From the NCBI GenBank assembly GCA_036524675.1, contig DATDBU010000194.1, positions 1 to 48,125 on the forward strand: a stretch of DNA of 48,125 nucleotides, written 5' to 3'. Within the stretch, counting starts at the first letter, position 1. Every line of letters begins with the position of its first letter. The notes under the pieces were generated by a model, which had not been told where the DNA came from, did no database searches, and saw nothing but the letters and a program-made list of their open reading frames with translations. Positions 1-7,393 of this stretch are shown piece after piece. This DNA is from DATDAW01 sp036524675 (GTDB taxonomy: Bacteria; Verrucomicrobiota; Verrucomicrobiia; Chthoniobacterales; DASVRZ01). The translations under genes were made by a program, and so were the position numbers.

Positions 1-1
1 G

Positions 2-127
2 GCCATCCTTCGGCACATCGCCCTCAACGTGCTCAAAAACGACACCACCAAAAAGCGTGGTATCAAAGGAAAACAGAAAAATGCCTCCTGGGATCACTCC
101 TACCTCCTATCTCTCCTCGGTTTTTGA
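2..127 (+). pseudogene. ISAs1-family transposase, C-terminal end (cut by window edge)
   Basis: The frame is open from base 2 to a TGA at 125-127 and encodes 41 residues. It reads ILRHIALNVLKND, then KKRGIKGK, then NASWDHSYLLSLLGF. This pattern (RHIALN, KKRGIKGKR, ASWDxxYLLxLL) is the usual C-terminus of ISAs1 / H-repeat-associated DDE transposases. Only the tail is in the window, so it cannot be said whether the gene is intact upstream. The stop codon lies directly at the probable terminal repeat of the element, as is common in this IS family. The family call is from motif memory; a search with the upstream sequence would settle it. Confidence 0.75.
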
Positions 128-140
128 TGCGTTTGCCCTG
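126..140. repeat. Probable right terminal inverted repeat of the ISAs1-type element
   Basis: GATGCGTTTGCCCTG follows and overlaps the transposase stop codon. ISAs1-family elements typically end within a few bases of the transposase stop with a sequence of the form GATGCG..GCCCTG. The matching left end and the target duplication lie outside the window, so the boundary is inferred. Confidence 0.5.
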
Positions 141-198
141 AGGATTCCAGTTTACCGATGTCCTTCTTTGGCATAGGACTTCCAAAAGAGGGTTTGCC

Positions 199-1515
199 AT
201 GAAGATCCCAAAAACTTCGCTGGAGGCAACCATTCCCAAGGGCCTGGTGAATGCCATTCGGGCCGGGCACTGTGTGGCTGTCGTTGGATCCGGCTTTTCG
301 GGTGCTGCTGGATTTCCCACATGGGAATCGCTGTTACGAGAGCTGGCGGCGCGCCCGGAAGTGGAAAGCATACGTCCGCAGATTGAGAAACGTCTGAAAG
401 ACAAAACAAGCCACGCTTTCGATGAGGTAGCACAGGCGCTCGAGGACGTCATCGGGCGCGAAGCCGTAGTCGGTCATTTGCAAGCAAAGTGTACTTACAC
501 CGTTCCAAATCCAACAATGGAACGCCGGAGGCAGTTACTGAAAGAAATCCCATTTCGGGCCGTGCTCACGACGAACTATGACCGAATGCTGAAGGGGGAA
601 ATTCCTGAGCCCGGCACGTATCGACAACTCCTTCGTTCGGTGCACACACCGTGGATTGGAACACTGTATGTATCAGCCAACGACAGGAAACAGCGTCCGC
701 TGCTGAAGCTGCACGGCGACCTCGATAAACCACAGACCATTGTTCTGAGCCGTAGAGACTACCGTCGGCTGCTTTATGAGAATCCGCACTATCTGAACTT
801 CCTGCGGGCGTACCTCGTCAGCCACACGGTTCTGTATCTTGGCTTCTCCTTCACAGACGCTTATCTCAACGAGTTGCGTTCAGAGCTTTTGACACGACTC
901 GATCAGAGGGAGGGTAGCGAACCGGTGGCATATGCCGTGATCAACGATATCTCTCCTCTCACTCAGTCTCACTACCGCAAACATGAAGGCATCGAAATTT
1001 TGACCTACAATACCCGTCGGCGAAAAGACTATTCGGGCTTCGATCATATTCTGGAGGCTATCCATAAATTAACGAGTCCTGTGATGCGCTATCGTTCCCT
1101 CCTTGCTAACAAACGACTGCTGTGGGTGGACCCACGCTGGGAAATGACGTTCCAGTGGGCGCATCAATATTTCGATATGAGTTCGGGACGCGAAGTGCTA
1201 GACTTGGTGCGCTCGGCTGAGGAAGCACTCGAGCATTTGGCCGCGACCAAAATTCGGCGCGCGTATGACCTGGCAGTCTGCTTCTGGGGTGATGAATTTG
1301 GCAAAGAAAACGCGGAGCCGCTGGCGGTCACGCTCCTCAGGGAGATGCGGGCGCGCGGCATTGGCATGCCGGTGATCGTTTTCGCGCAGCACGGGGTTTT
1401 CCAGAAGCGTAAGCGGCAGGCGCTCGAGCTCGGCGCGCTGGGCTGCTACTACCGTTGGGAAAGCCTGCTGCGCGCAATTCAAATGGCCCTCGACCCGGAG
1501 TCTGAAACGGCCTGA
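199..1515 (+). CDS. SIR2-like protein fused to a C-terminal receiver-like domain; candidate antiphage NADase
   Basis: A 438-residue protein. Residues about 20-290 form a SIR2-like (NAD-binding) domain: the nucleotide loop VVGSGFSGAAGFPTW at 28-42, TTNYDRM at 124-130, LKLHGD at 169-174 with the expected catalytic His172, and LGFSFTD at 214-220. Residues about 305-430 look like a CheY-type receiver fold (LLWVD near 307, YDLAVCF near 356, PVIVFAQ near 391, ALELGALG near 408). The position where the phospho-acceptor Asp normally sits after the third strand is Phe362, so the domain is probably a non-phosphorylatable pseudoreceiver. Stand-alone SIR2 proteins of this size are often NAD-depleting defence effectors; that role is inferred. 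The start ATG has a weak AGAGG upstream. The gene begins 58 bp after an IS end and is followed by an inverted repeat element, so it looks accessory. Confidence 0.8.
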   Translation: MKIPKTSLEATIPKGLVNAIRAGHCVAVVGSGFSGAAGFPTWESLLRELAARPEVESIRPQIEKRLKDKTSHAFDEVAQALEDVIGREAVVGHLQAKCTYTVPNPTMERRRQLLKEIPFRAVLTTNYDRMLKGEIPEPGTYRQLLRSVHTPWIGTLYVSANDRKQRPLLKLHGDLDKPQTIVLSRRDYRRLLYENPHYLNFLRAYLVSHTVLYLGFSFTDAYLNELRSELLTRLDQREGSEPVAYAVINDISPLTQSHYRKHEGIEILTYNTRRRKDYSGFDHILEAIHKLTSPVMRYRSLLANKRLLWVDPRWEMTFQWAHQYFDMSSGREVLDLVRSAEEALEHLAATKIRRAYDLAVCFWGDEFGKENAEPLAVTLLREMRARGIGMPVIVFAQHGVFQKRKRQALELGALGCYYRWESLLRAIQMALDPESETA

Positions 1516-1555
1516 ACCTCCGTTGGACGGACTCCGACCTCTCGCTGCAGGGGTT

Positions 1556-1702
1556 CCTAAGGAAACGCTGATTAAATCTAACGAAGAGAGATTGTCCGCA
1601 GATTTCGCAGATTTTCGCAGATTTTGAAGGCTTGAATCGAGGACTTTTAAGAAATCTGCGTCTATCTATGAAATCTGCGGATTAAATCAGTGCTTCCCTA
1701 AG
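1556..1702. repeat. Imperfect inverted repeat element with CGCAGATT tandem units
   Basis: The outer arms at 1556-1578 and 1680-1702 are inverted copies matching at about 18 of 23 positions. Inside them the left half carries CCGCAGATT, CGCAGATT and CGCAGATT in tandem (about 1597-1624), and the right half carries the complementary AAATCTGCG at about 1652-1660 and 1671-1679. The element fills the spacer between the SIR2 gene and the convergent GT81 gene. Dispersed non-coding repeats of this CGCAGATT type are familiar from Verrucomicrobia and Planctomycetes genomes. It may act as a bidirectional structured spacer; no T-run is seen at either edge. Confidence 0.7.
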
Positions 1703-1738
1703 TCAAAAACTGATGAACGCGTGCCCTAAAATCCGGTT

Positions 1739-2926
1739 TCAAGACGCGCTCGAATCCGCTGCCGATAAAAACCGCGCGCACCAATCGGGCCGAATCCGCT
1801 GCAAACTTTTCCACGACGGCAGCCGCCTCGGAGTCGAAGATCCTGCGCCTCCCAGCGCCGTTTCGAACGCGTCTCCGAGGGCGAGCTCACCGGCGCGATC
1901 AAATTCCAGCTCATTCAGAACCGCCGTATCGTGATAGCGCCTCACCATTTCCCTCACCGCGGTATGGTACGCGGAAGGGAGGCTCGATAAAAACGCCGGG
2001 TGCAACCCCGCACCTTCGCTCTGCAAGTTCGCCAGCAAACACGCGGCGATTTCCGAGGCCAACCGCTCCAGTCCGCCGGGGTTTTCCGGCTCGACGACAA
2101 GTTCCTGGTGCTTGTGCTCGTAGTTAATGCCCAGATCCACTTGCGCCGTCAGCGGCGGGGGCAAAAGACGATGCATCTCGCAGAGCATTCCAATTTCGAG
2201 GTCCCAACCGGGAGAGAACGACAACTGCGCAGCCAGGTTCATGTCGATGCCAAATTCACCCGCAAGGGGGTATCGGAACGCCTCGAGAAAATCGAGCAAA
2301 GGATGGTGTCCATTCAGACGGACAAGAGCGCGCAGGAGCGGAGCCACAAAAAGCCGGGTGACCCGCCCGTAGAGCCGCCCTGACACACGCGGGTAATAGC
2401 CCTTTGCGAATCGGTAATCCATTTCCGGATGCGTCAGCGGCAATGTCAGTAAAGCCGGGATCCGGCGGTGATAGTTAACAATATCCGTGTCGTGGCTCAC
2501 CAAAACTTTGCATTGGCCGCTTAACAGCAAAAACCCTGTCGCCAGCCATAGATTCAAGCCCTTGCCGCCAGCATCTGTTGGAACGCCGATTTCCTGTAAG
2601 AGCTCCCCCATTCGCTGATCATCGGCCCACAAAAGCCGCAGGCGCCCGTCTCCGGACGCATCTACAATCTGTCTGGCATCCCTCAGGTTAACGGCCTCCA
2701 TCCGATTCACGCAGATAACAACCGTTGAGAGATAACGGGTTTCCCGGAGTTCCCGCAGGATGGTAGCCATCGCGGGCTGTCGCAAATCGTCCAGCGTGCA
2801 AGGGAGAGCCAAGCCTACCGGTCGATCCGTCGTAAACCCAGCGAGCTCCGTTTCTAGTTCTTCCAAATCGCGCGGCTTCAAGGAATGGAGCGTGCTGATG
2901 AGTCCTCGCTGATGGAAATCGCTCAT
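1739..2926 (-). CDS. GT81-like glycosyltransferase (glucosyl-3-phosphoglycerate synthase family)
   Basis: A 395-residue GT-A type glycosyltransferase. The N-terminus reads DFHQRGLISTLHSL, the typical opening of the glucosyl-3-phosphoglycerate synthase (GpgS) family. HDTDIVNYHRR near residue 165 carries the DxD metal/nucleotide-sugar motif, and FRYPLAGEFGID near 240 matches the conserved PLxGEF segment. GpgS transfers glucose from an NDP-glucose to 3-phosphoglycerate, the first step towards the compatible solute glucosylglycerate; the substrate here is inferred. The ATG overlaps the pssA stop as ATGA, so translation is probably coupled in a psd-pssA-GT81 operon. No phosphatase partner (GpgP) is present nearby. 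Alternative: another GT2/GT81 enzyme acting on a lipid. Confidence 0.7.
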   Translation of the reverse strand: MSDFHQRGLISTLHSLKPRDLEELETELAGFTTDRPVGLALPCTLDDLRQPAMATILRELRETRYLSTVVICVNRMEAVNLRDARQIVDASGDGRLRLLWADDQRMGELLQEIGVPTDAGGKGLNLWLATGFLLLSGQCKVLVSHDTDIVNYHRRIPALLTLPLTHPEMDYRFAKGYYPRVSGRLYGRVTRLFVAPLLRALVRLNGHHPLLDFLEAFRYPLAGEFGIDMNLAAQLSFSPGWDLEIGMLCEMHRLLPPPLTAQVDLGINYEHKHQELVVEPENPGGLERLASEIAACLLANLQSEGAGLHPAFLSSLPSAYHTAVREMVRRYHDTAVLNELEFDRAGELALGDAFETALGGAGSSTPRRLPSWKSLQRIRPDWCARFLSAADSSAS

Positions 2927-3798
2927 GAGTCGCGTTTTTCCGTATGCCCGGGATTCTCAACCACAGGGATCGACTCGCCGGAAGGCCCCTCGAGCAACTC
3001 CTCCTCTTCGTCATCCTCTTCAATCTCCTTCCGCAAACGCAGCGACACGAATGGCCGGAAAAATCCATACAGCAGATAGGCAATGAACAGAATCGCCGGA
3101 AGCCAGCGATAATAGTAAATGGTTAGAACGAGAACAATCACGATCAACAGAAACTTCTTCGGCGATTTGTGCGTCTTCCAATTGATCGCCTTGAAGCTGG
3201 GATATCGGAACCGGCTGAACATCATGAACGATAAAAACAACAACAGCGGGGGAAGCGCGTACTTCCACCTTCCGATCTCCCGTTCGCTTTCCTGCAAGCC
3301 CAGCAAAAATAGTGTAATCGACGCAGTCACTCCCGCCGCGGCGGGTATCGGAAAGCCGGAAAAATCGGGGTCCGCCTTTGAACCCACCGGTTTCGCCGCG
3401 GCGACGCAATTGAACCGTGCGAGCCGAAGCGTCCCACAGGTTAGATAGACAACGGCCACCAGCCAGCCCAGGCGAAACTCCTGCAACACGATTCGATATA
3501 CTAACAATGCCGGAGCGACACCGAACGAAACAACGTCCGCCAACGAATCGAATTCCCGGCCAAACGGGCTGTCGCTCCCGCCCAGTCGCGCGACCCGCCC
3601 GTCGAGCAGGTCGAACACGCAGGCTCCAAGAATAAATACGATCGCTTCGTGATAAAGCGGATACGGGTTCTGTTCCTGCACCTGCAACAGAGCGCCCTCC
3701 AGGATGCGCAAAATCGCCGCGAAACCGCAAAAAAGGTTCCCCGCCGTCATCAGGTTCGGCAGGAGGTAAATTCTGGGCTCGTAACTCTCGCTTTTCAT
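2923..3798 (-). CDS. pssA: CDP-diacylglycerol--serine O-phosphatidyltransferase
   Basis: A 291-residue inner-membrane enzyme that condenses CDP-diacylglycerol with serine to give phosphatidylserine. The complete CDP-alcohol phosphotransferase signature is present (DGRVAR, eight residues, G-x3-D-x3-D), followed by VVSFG. Several hydrophobic segments follow. The C-terminus is acidic (EEDDEEEE), a tail unusual for the family. The frame is open to 3834, but the ATG at 3798 overlaps the psd stop as ATGA and leads directly into the family-typical start (PRIYLLPNLMTAGNLFCGF), so that start is chosen. It lies between psd and the GT81 gene in one overlapping operon. Confidence 0.92.
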   Translation of the reverse strand: MKSESYEPRIYLLPNLMTAGNLFCGFAAILRILEGALLQVQEQNPYPLYHEAIVFILGACVFDLLDGRVARLGGSDSPFGREFDSLADVVSFGVAPALLVYRIVLQEFRLGWLVAVVYLTCGTLRLARFNCVAAAKPVGSKADPDFSGFPIPAAAGVTASITLFLLGLQESEREIGRWKYALPPLLLFLSFMMFSRFRYPSFKAINWKTHKSPKKFLLIVIVLVLTIYYYRWLPAILFIAYLLYGFFRPFVSLRLRKEIEEDDEEEELLEGPSGESIPVVENPGHTEKRDS

Positions 3799-4433
3799 GG
3801 GTTCGCCAGTTCTGCGATGGGAGTCGAACCGCATTTTACCCGGTCACCAACTTTCACCAACAGCGTGGCGTTCACGGGAAGATACACCTCTGTCCGCGAA
3901 CCAAAGCGGATCATTCCAAAATGTTCCCCTTTTTCAACGACGTCGCCGACTCGACTCCACGGGACGATGCGTCGCGCAATCGCGCCGGTGATTTGCCGGA
4001 CGACCAGGGTGGCACTGGGGTTTTCGAAAGCCCAGGTAACGTATTCGTTGAGCCGGGTCGCGTCCGGGTGCCGGGCATCAAGGTATTGTCCCAAGTGATG
4101 CTCGCGATAAGTGACCTTTCCAGCGATCGGCGCGCGATTGGTGTGCACATCGAAAACGGAAAGGAAAATCCCGACCCGTTGCATGGACTGTTTGAGCACT
4201 TCCTCTTCCTGAATTTCCGGCACGATGTCGGCCACAACTCCGTCAGCCGCCGCGACCACCAGCTGTTCCCCTGGCGGAATGACGCGAACCGGATCGCGAA
4301 AAAAGTAAAAAACGTAGGCGACAAACAATGTCCAAAAAGCCACGAGCCAGACACTTACCCACCACGACGCGATCGCCAACGCGACCAAAACCGCCAGAAT
4401 CCATCGTGCTTCATAAATAGTTTGCCAACGCAT
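3795..4433 (-). CDS. psd: Phosphatidylserine decarboxylase, short (archaeal-type) form
   Basis: A 212-residue proenzyme that decarboxylates phosphatidylserine to phosphatidylethanolamine at the inner membrane. The N-terminal 40 residues are strongly hydrophobic and are followed by FFRDPVRVIPP. The middle carries LVVAAADGVV and FLSVFDVHTNRAPIAG. Near the C-terminus, GMIRFGSRTEVYLP contains the Gly-Ser at about residue 177, where the family cleaves itself to form the pyruvoyl cofactor. The length fits the compact family rather than the ~300-residue E. coli type. It is the first gene of the psd-pssA-GT81 operon; the order puts the second step before the first. Confidence 0.92.
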   Translation of the reverse strand: MRWQTIYEARWILAVLVALAIASWWVSVWLVAFWTLFVAYVFYFFRDPVRVIPPGEQLVVAAADGVVADIVPEIQEEEVLKQSMQRVGIFLSVFDVHTNRAPIAGKVTYREHHLGQYLDARHPDATRLNEYVTWAFENPSATLVVRQITGAIARRIVPWSRVGDVVEKGEHFGMIRFGSRTEVYLPVNATLLVKVGDRVKCGSTPIAELANP

Positions 4434-4963
4434 CCGCGCAGTCTCCCGCGGAGCGCCCGAGCGTCAAGTCCACGATTCGTCTCAGATCGACAATGGTCAC
4501 AACGCGGGCCGCTCCATACCGTTTTACCGCAGGATGCCAGGGTTCCCATGAAGAAAGGTCACATATTCCTCTCTTGAACTTGAAGCTTCAACCGCTCTGC
4601 GGACGCTTCTGCAAGGCGCGCGTCGCAGAGCAAGCTGAAGTTAAAGAGCAGGCTCAATAGCGGCGACGGTGTGAATTTCGTTTGCCCTGCCAACGAGCAA
4701 AAAATGGTTGGTAAAAAGCTCAAACCGGTTGGAAGCCCGTCACATTCCGGCAAAATTTCCAATCATGAAAACGACGCTTGAGCTATTCGACGCGATTTCT
4801 CTGCTCTCTTTTCCCGAAGAAAACCTTCGCCGCTGCGAGCCTGCTACCGTGACGCGTTGTCAGCTTCCTCCTTGTGTTTTTCGGAAAACGCATTGACGGA
4901 CAAATAGCTCCCACCCATAACCTTTAATCGATTTAACTTCATAAACCAACACCACCCACACAC
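4434..4963. other. Non-coding divergent intergenic region between psd and gap
   Basis: About 530 bp with no convincing gene. It holds an imperfect inverted repeat (arms about 4577-4606 and 4620-4643; matched core CTCTGCG.ACGC) that includes the perfect palindrome TTGAAGCTTCAA at 4580-4591. A possible promoter for gap is TTGACG at 4893-4898, with CATAAC 17 bp downstream at 4916-4921. No clear Shine-Dalgarno precedes gap. On the minus strand a short open stretch upstream of psd ends 20 bp inside it; it has no good start. Confidence 0.5.
4577..4643. repeat. Imperfect inverted repeat upstream of psd
   Basis: The arms at about 4577-4606 and 4620-4643 pair over CTCTGCG(G)ACGC and again over AGCTT/AAGCT, with small bulges and a 13-nt loop. 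Transcribed from the psd side, it would fold in the psd leader about 150 nt upstream of the start codon. There is no T-run, so it is not a typical intrinsic terminator. Its function is unknown. Confidence 0.45.
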
Positions 4964-6016
4964 ATGAGCATCAAAATTGGCATCAACGGCTTCGGACGTA
5001 TCGGACGCCTCGTTTTCCGCGCAATCGTCGATCAAGGCCTCCTCGGCAAAGAAATCGACGTTGTTGCCGTCAATGACCTCGTCCCCGCCGACAATCTCGC
5101 CTACCTCGTTAAATACGACTCCACACAGGGCAGAGCCAAGGAAACCGTCGTCAGCGCCAAAAGCGATCCGAAACTCGAGGAAGACGATCTGCTCATCGTG
5201 GGCGGACATACGATTAAATGCCTCGCCATCAAGGAAGGTCCGGCGGCGCTCCCGTGGAAGGAACTCGGCGTTGACATTGTCATCGAATCGACTGGCCTCT
5301 TTACCGATGGCACCAAAGCAAAAGGACACATCGATGCCGGCGCCAAAAAAGTGATTATCTCCGCTCCGGCGAAGAATGAAGACATCACCGTCGTCATGGG
5401 CGTCAACCACGAGAAATACGACCCAGCTGCGCACACGATCATTTCCAACGCCAGCTGCACGACGAACTGTCTCGCGCCCGTTGTTCACGTCCTGCTTAAG
5501 GAAGGTTTCGGCTTTGAGGAAGGTCTCATGACCACCATCCACAGCTATACCGCCACGCAGAAAACGGTCGATGGTCCGTCGAAGAAAGACTGGAAAGGCG
5601 GGCGCTCCGCTGCAATCAACATCATCCCGTCGACCACGGGTGCCGCCAAGGCTGTCGGTCTCGCGATTCCCGAGGTGAAAGGCAAGCTCACGGGCATGGC
5701 CTTCCGTGTGCCGACGCCCACCGTTTCCGTCGTGGACCTCACGTTCAAGACCACGAAGGACACGAGCTACGACGAAATCAAAGCTGCCATGAAAAATGCT
5801 AGCGAGACCTATATGAAGGGCGTCCTCGGTTACACCGAAGACGAAGTCGTCTCCAGCGACTTCATTCACGACCCGCTCTCGTCCATCTTCGACGCGGGCA
5901 GCGGCATCGGTCTCAGCAGCCGTTTCTTCAAGCTCGTGAGCTGGTACGACAACGAATGGGGTTACAGCAATCGCTGCGTCGACCTCGTCAAATACATCGT
6001 TTCAAAGGGCCTCTAA
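4964..6016 (+). CDS. gap: Type I glyceraldehyde-3-phosphate dehydrogenase
   Basis: A 350-residue cytosolic enzyme of glycolysis/gluconeogenesis that oxidises glyceraldehyde-3-phosphate to 1,3-bisphosphoglycerate with NAD. The N-terminal Rossmann fold reads IGINGFGRIGRLVFRA. The active-site motif SNASCTTNCLAP places the catalytic cysteine at residue 165, and WYDNEWGYSNR is at the C-terminus. It is about 15 residues longer than the usual 335, because of insertions around residues 60-75. First gene of the gap-pgk-tpiA cluster; pgk begins 41 bp downstream. Confidence 0.97.
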   Translation: MSIKIGINGFGRIGRLVFRAIVDQGLLGKEIDVVAVNDLVPADNLAYLVKYDSTQGRAKETVVSAKSDPKLEEDDLLIVGGHTIKCLAIKEGPAALPWKELGVDIVIESTGLFTDGTKAKGHIDAGAKKVIISAPAKNEDITVVMGVNHEKYDPAAHTIISNASCTTNCLAPVVHVLLKEGFGFEEGLMTTIHSYTATQKTVDGPSKKDWKGGRSAAINIIPSTTGAAKAVGLAIPEVKGKLTGMAFRVPTPTVSVVDLTFKTTKDTSYDEIKAAMKNASETYMKGVLGYTEDEVVSSDFIHDPLSSIFDAGSGIGLSSRFFKLVSWYDNEWGYSNRCVDLVKYIVSKGL

Positions 6017-6057
6017 TCGGCATACCGCAAAGCAAACCCCACTAACGGCATCCGATT

Positions 6058-7272
6058 ATGGCTAAAAAAGACATCCGCGACGTCGACGTCGCGGGCAAAC
6101 GCGTCCTCGTGCGCGTCGACTTCAATGTCCCTCTCGATCAGCGTGACGGTGAGTCCGTCATCACCGACGATACGCGCATCAAGGAGACGTTGCCCACGAT
6201 CAAATACCTCGTCGAACACGGGGCAAAGACGATTCTTTTTAGCCATCTCGGCCGTCCGAAAGGCAAGCGCGATCCGAAACAAAGCCTCGCGCCTGCGGCT
6301 GTCCGCCTCGGCGAACTGCTTGGCAAGCCTGTTGCCTTTTCCCCGACATCTATCGGGGAAGAGGCGCAAGCCAAAGCCACTGCGCTCGGCAACGGGGATG
6401 TTCTCCTCTTGGAAAACGTCCGTTTTGAGCCCGGCGAAGAAAAGAACGACCCTGTGCTCGCCAAGGAATTCGCCAAGCTCGCCGATATTTACGTCAACGA
6501 CGCATTCGGCTCCGCCCACCGCGCACATTCCTCGACGGAAGGCGTCGCTCATTTGGTCCCTGTGGCAGTCTCGGGATTCCTAATGGAGAAAGAGCTCCGT
6601 TTTCTCAGCGACGAACTTAAAAGTCCGGCTCGTCCATTCGTAGTGGTCCTCGGCGGCGCGAAAGTCTCCGATAAAATCCAGGTTATCGACGCTCTGCTCG
6701 ACAAAGCGGACACCATCCTCATCGGCGGCGCAATGGCATACACCTTCGCGCTCGCCCTTGGCAAAAAAATCGGCAATTCGCTTAGCGAACCCGATAAGAT
6801 CGATACGGCAAAAGCCGCGCTCGCCAAAGCCGCAGAGAAAGGCGTCAAATTCCTTCTCCCGGTCGACAATTTCATCGTCGAGAAATTCGATTTTGCCACC
6901 AAGACCATTTCGCCCGGCAAATACACCGCGGTCGGTGAAGACATCCCGGACGGCTGGGAAGGCATCGACATCGGGCCGGAAACCGTGAAGCTTTTCGCCG
7001 CTGAAGTCGCCAGCGCGAAAACCATCGTCTGGAACGGCCCCATGGGTGTTTTCGAAATCAAGGAAAGTGCCAAAGGCACTTTTGCCATCGCCGAAACCGT
7101 CGCCGCAAATACCGGCGCAGTCACCATCATCGGTGGCGGCGATTCGGTGAAAGCGATCAAACGCGCCGGTGTCGCGGATAAAGTCACCTTCATTTCCACG
7201 GGCGGCGGTGCCAGCTTGGAACTTTTGGAAGGAAAAACCCTTCCAGGTGTAGCCGCGCTCGCAGACAAATAA
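6058..7272 (+). CDS. pgk: Phosphoglycerate kinase
   Basis: A 404-residue cytosolic kinase transferring phosphate from 1,3-bisphosphoglycerate to ADP. Diagnostic segments are VLVRVDFNVPLD near the N-terminus, FSHLGRPKG, LLLENVRF, NDAFGSAHRAHSS, VVLGGAKVSDKI, WNGPMGVFE and the C-terminal TIIGGGDSVKA and STGGGASLELLEG. All domains are intact and the length is normal. It follows gap closely and is followed by tpiA after a 121-bp spacer with an inverted repeat. Inside the gene an 8-bp stem palindrome lies at 6339-6360 and is read in frame. Confidence 0.97.
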   Translation: MAKKDIRDVDVAGKRVLVRVDFNVPLDQRDGESVITDDTRIKETLPTIKYLVEHGAKTILFSHLGRPKGKRDPKQSLAPAAVRLGELLGKPVAFSPTSIGEEAQAKATALGNGDVLLLENVRFEPGEEKNDPVLAKEFAKLADIYVNDAFGSAHRAHSSTEGVAHLVPVAVSGFLMEKELRFLSDELKSPARPFVVVLGGAKVSDKIQVIDALLDKADTILIGGAMAYTFALALGKKIGNSLSEPDKIDTAKAALAKAAEKGVKFLLPVDNFIVEKFDFATKTISPGKYTAVGEDIPDGWEGIDIGPETVKLFAAEVASAKTIVWNGPMGVFEIKESAKGTFAIAETVAANTGAVTIIGGGDSVKAIKRAGVADKVTFISTGGGASLELLEGKTLPGVAALADK

Positions 7273-7393
7273 CTGAATTTTCGATTTTTGATTCTCGATT
7301 CCCGAATAAAAGCAAACGCCCTGCTGGCGCGCGTGTGATCGGGAGTTGTGAGGAATCCAAAATCGAGAATCGAAAAACAAAAAATACATTTCG
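7273..7393. repeat. Intergenic inverted repeat of TCGATT-type units (pgk-tpiA spacer)
   Basis: The left arm GATTCTCGATT (7290-7300) is perfectly complementary to AATCGAGAATC (7361-7371). Both arms sit in longer stretches of 6-7-base units (TTTTCGATTTTTGATT on the left, AATCGAAAAACAAAAAAT on the right) in opposite orientation, around a 60-nt centre. There is no ORF inside. The architecture resembles the spacers at 29288-29350, 43645-43722 and 44792-45126. Confidence 0.6.

Noticed and set aside
1590..1690. CRISPR array suggested by repeated CGCAGATT
   Set aside because: The units are 8-9 bases, directly adjacent and partly inverted, with no spacers of constant length and no cas genes.
4434..4560. 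Short minus-strand open stretch just before psd (reads WEPWHPAVKRYGAARVV and onwards)
   Set aside because: It looks somewhat protein-like but has no ATG, its frame is closed by a stop at 4590-4588, and it ends within psd. Possibly a gene remnant, but not supportable.
4708..4896. 62-codon plus-strand ORF upstream of gap
   Set aside because: No ribosome site, no recognisable motif, and it lies in the probable gap promoter region.
4844..5869. 341-codon open frame antisense to gap
   Set aside because: It lies fully opposite the gap gene, and its composition (many Asp, Phe, Gly, Val) is that of a shadow frame.
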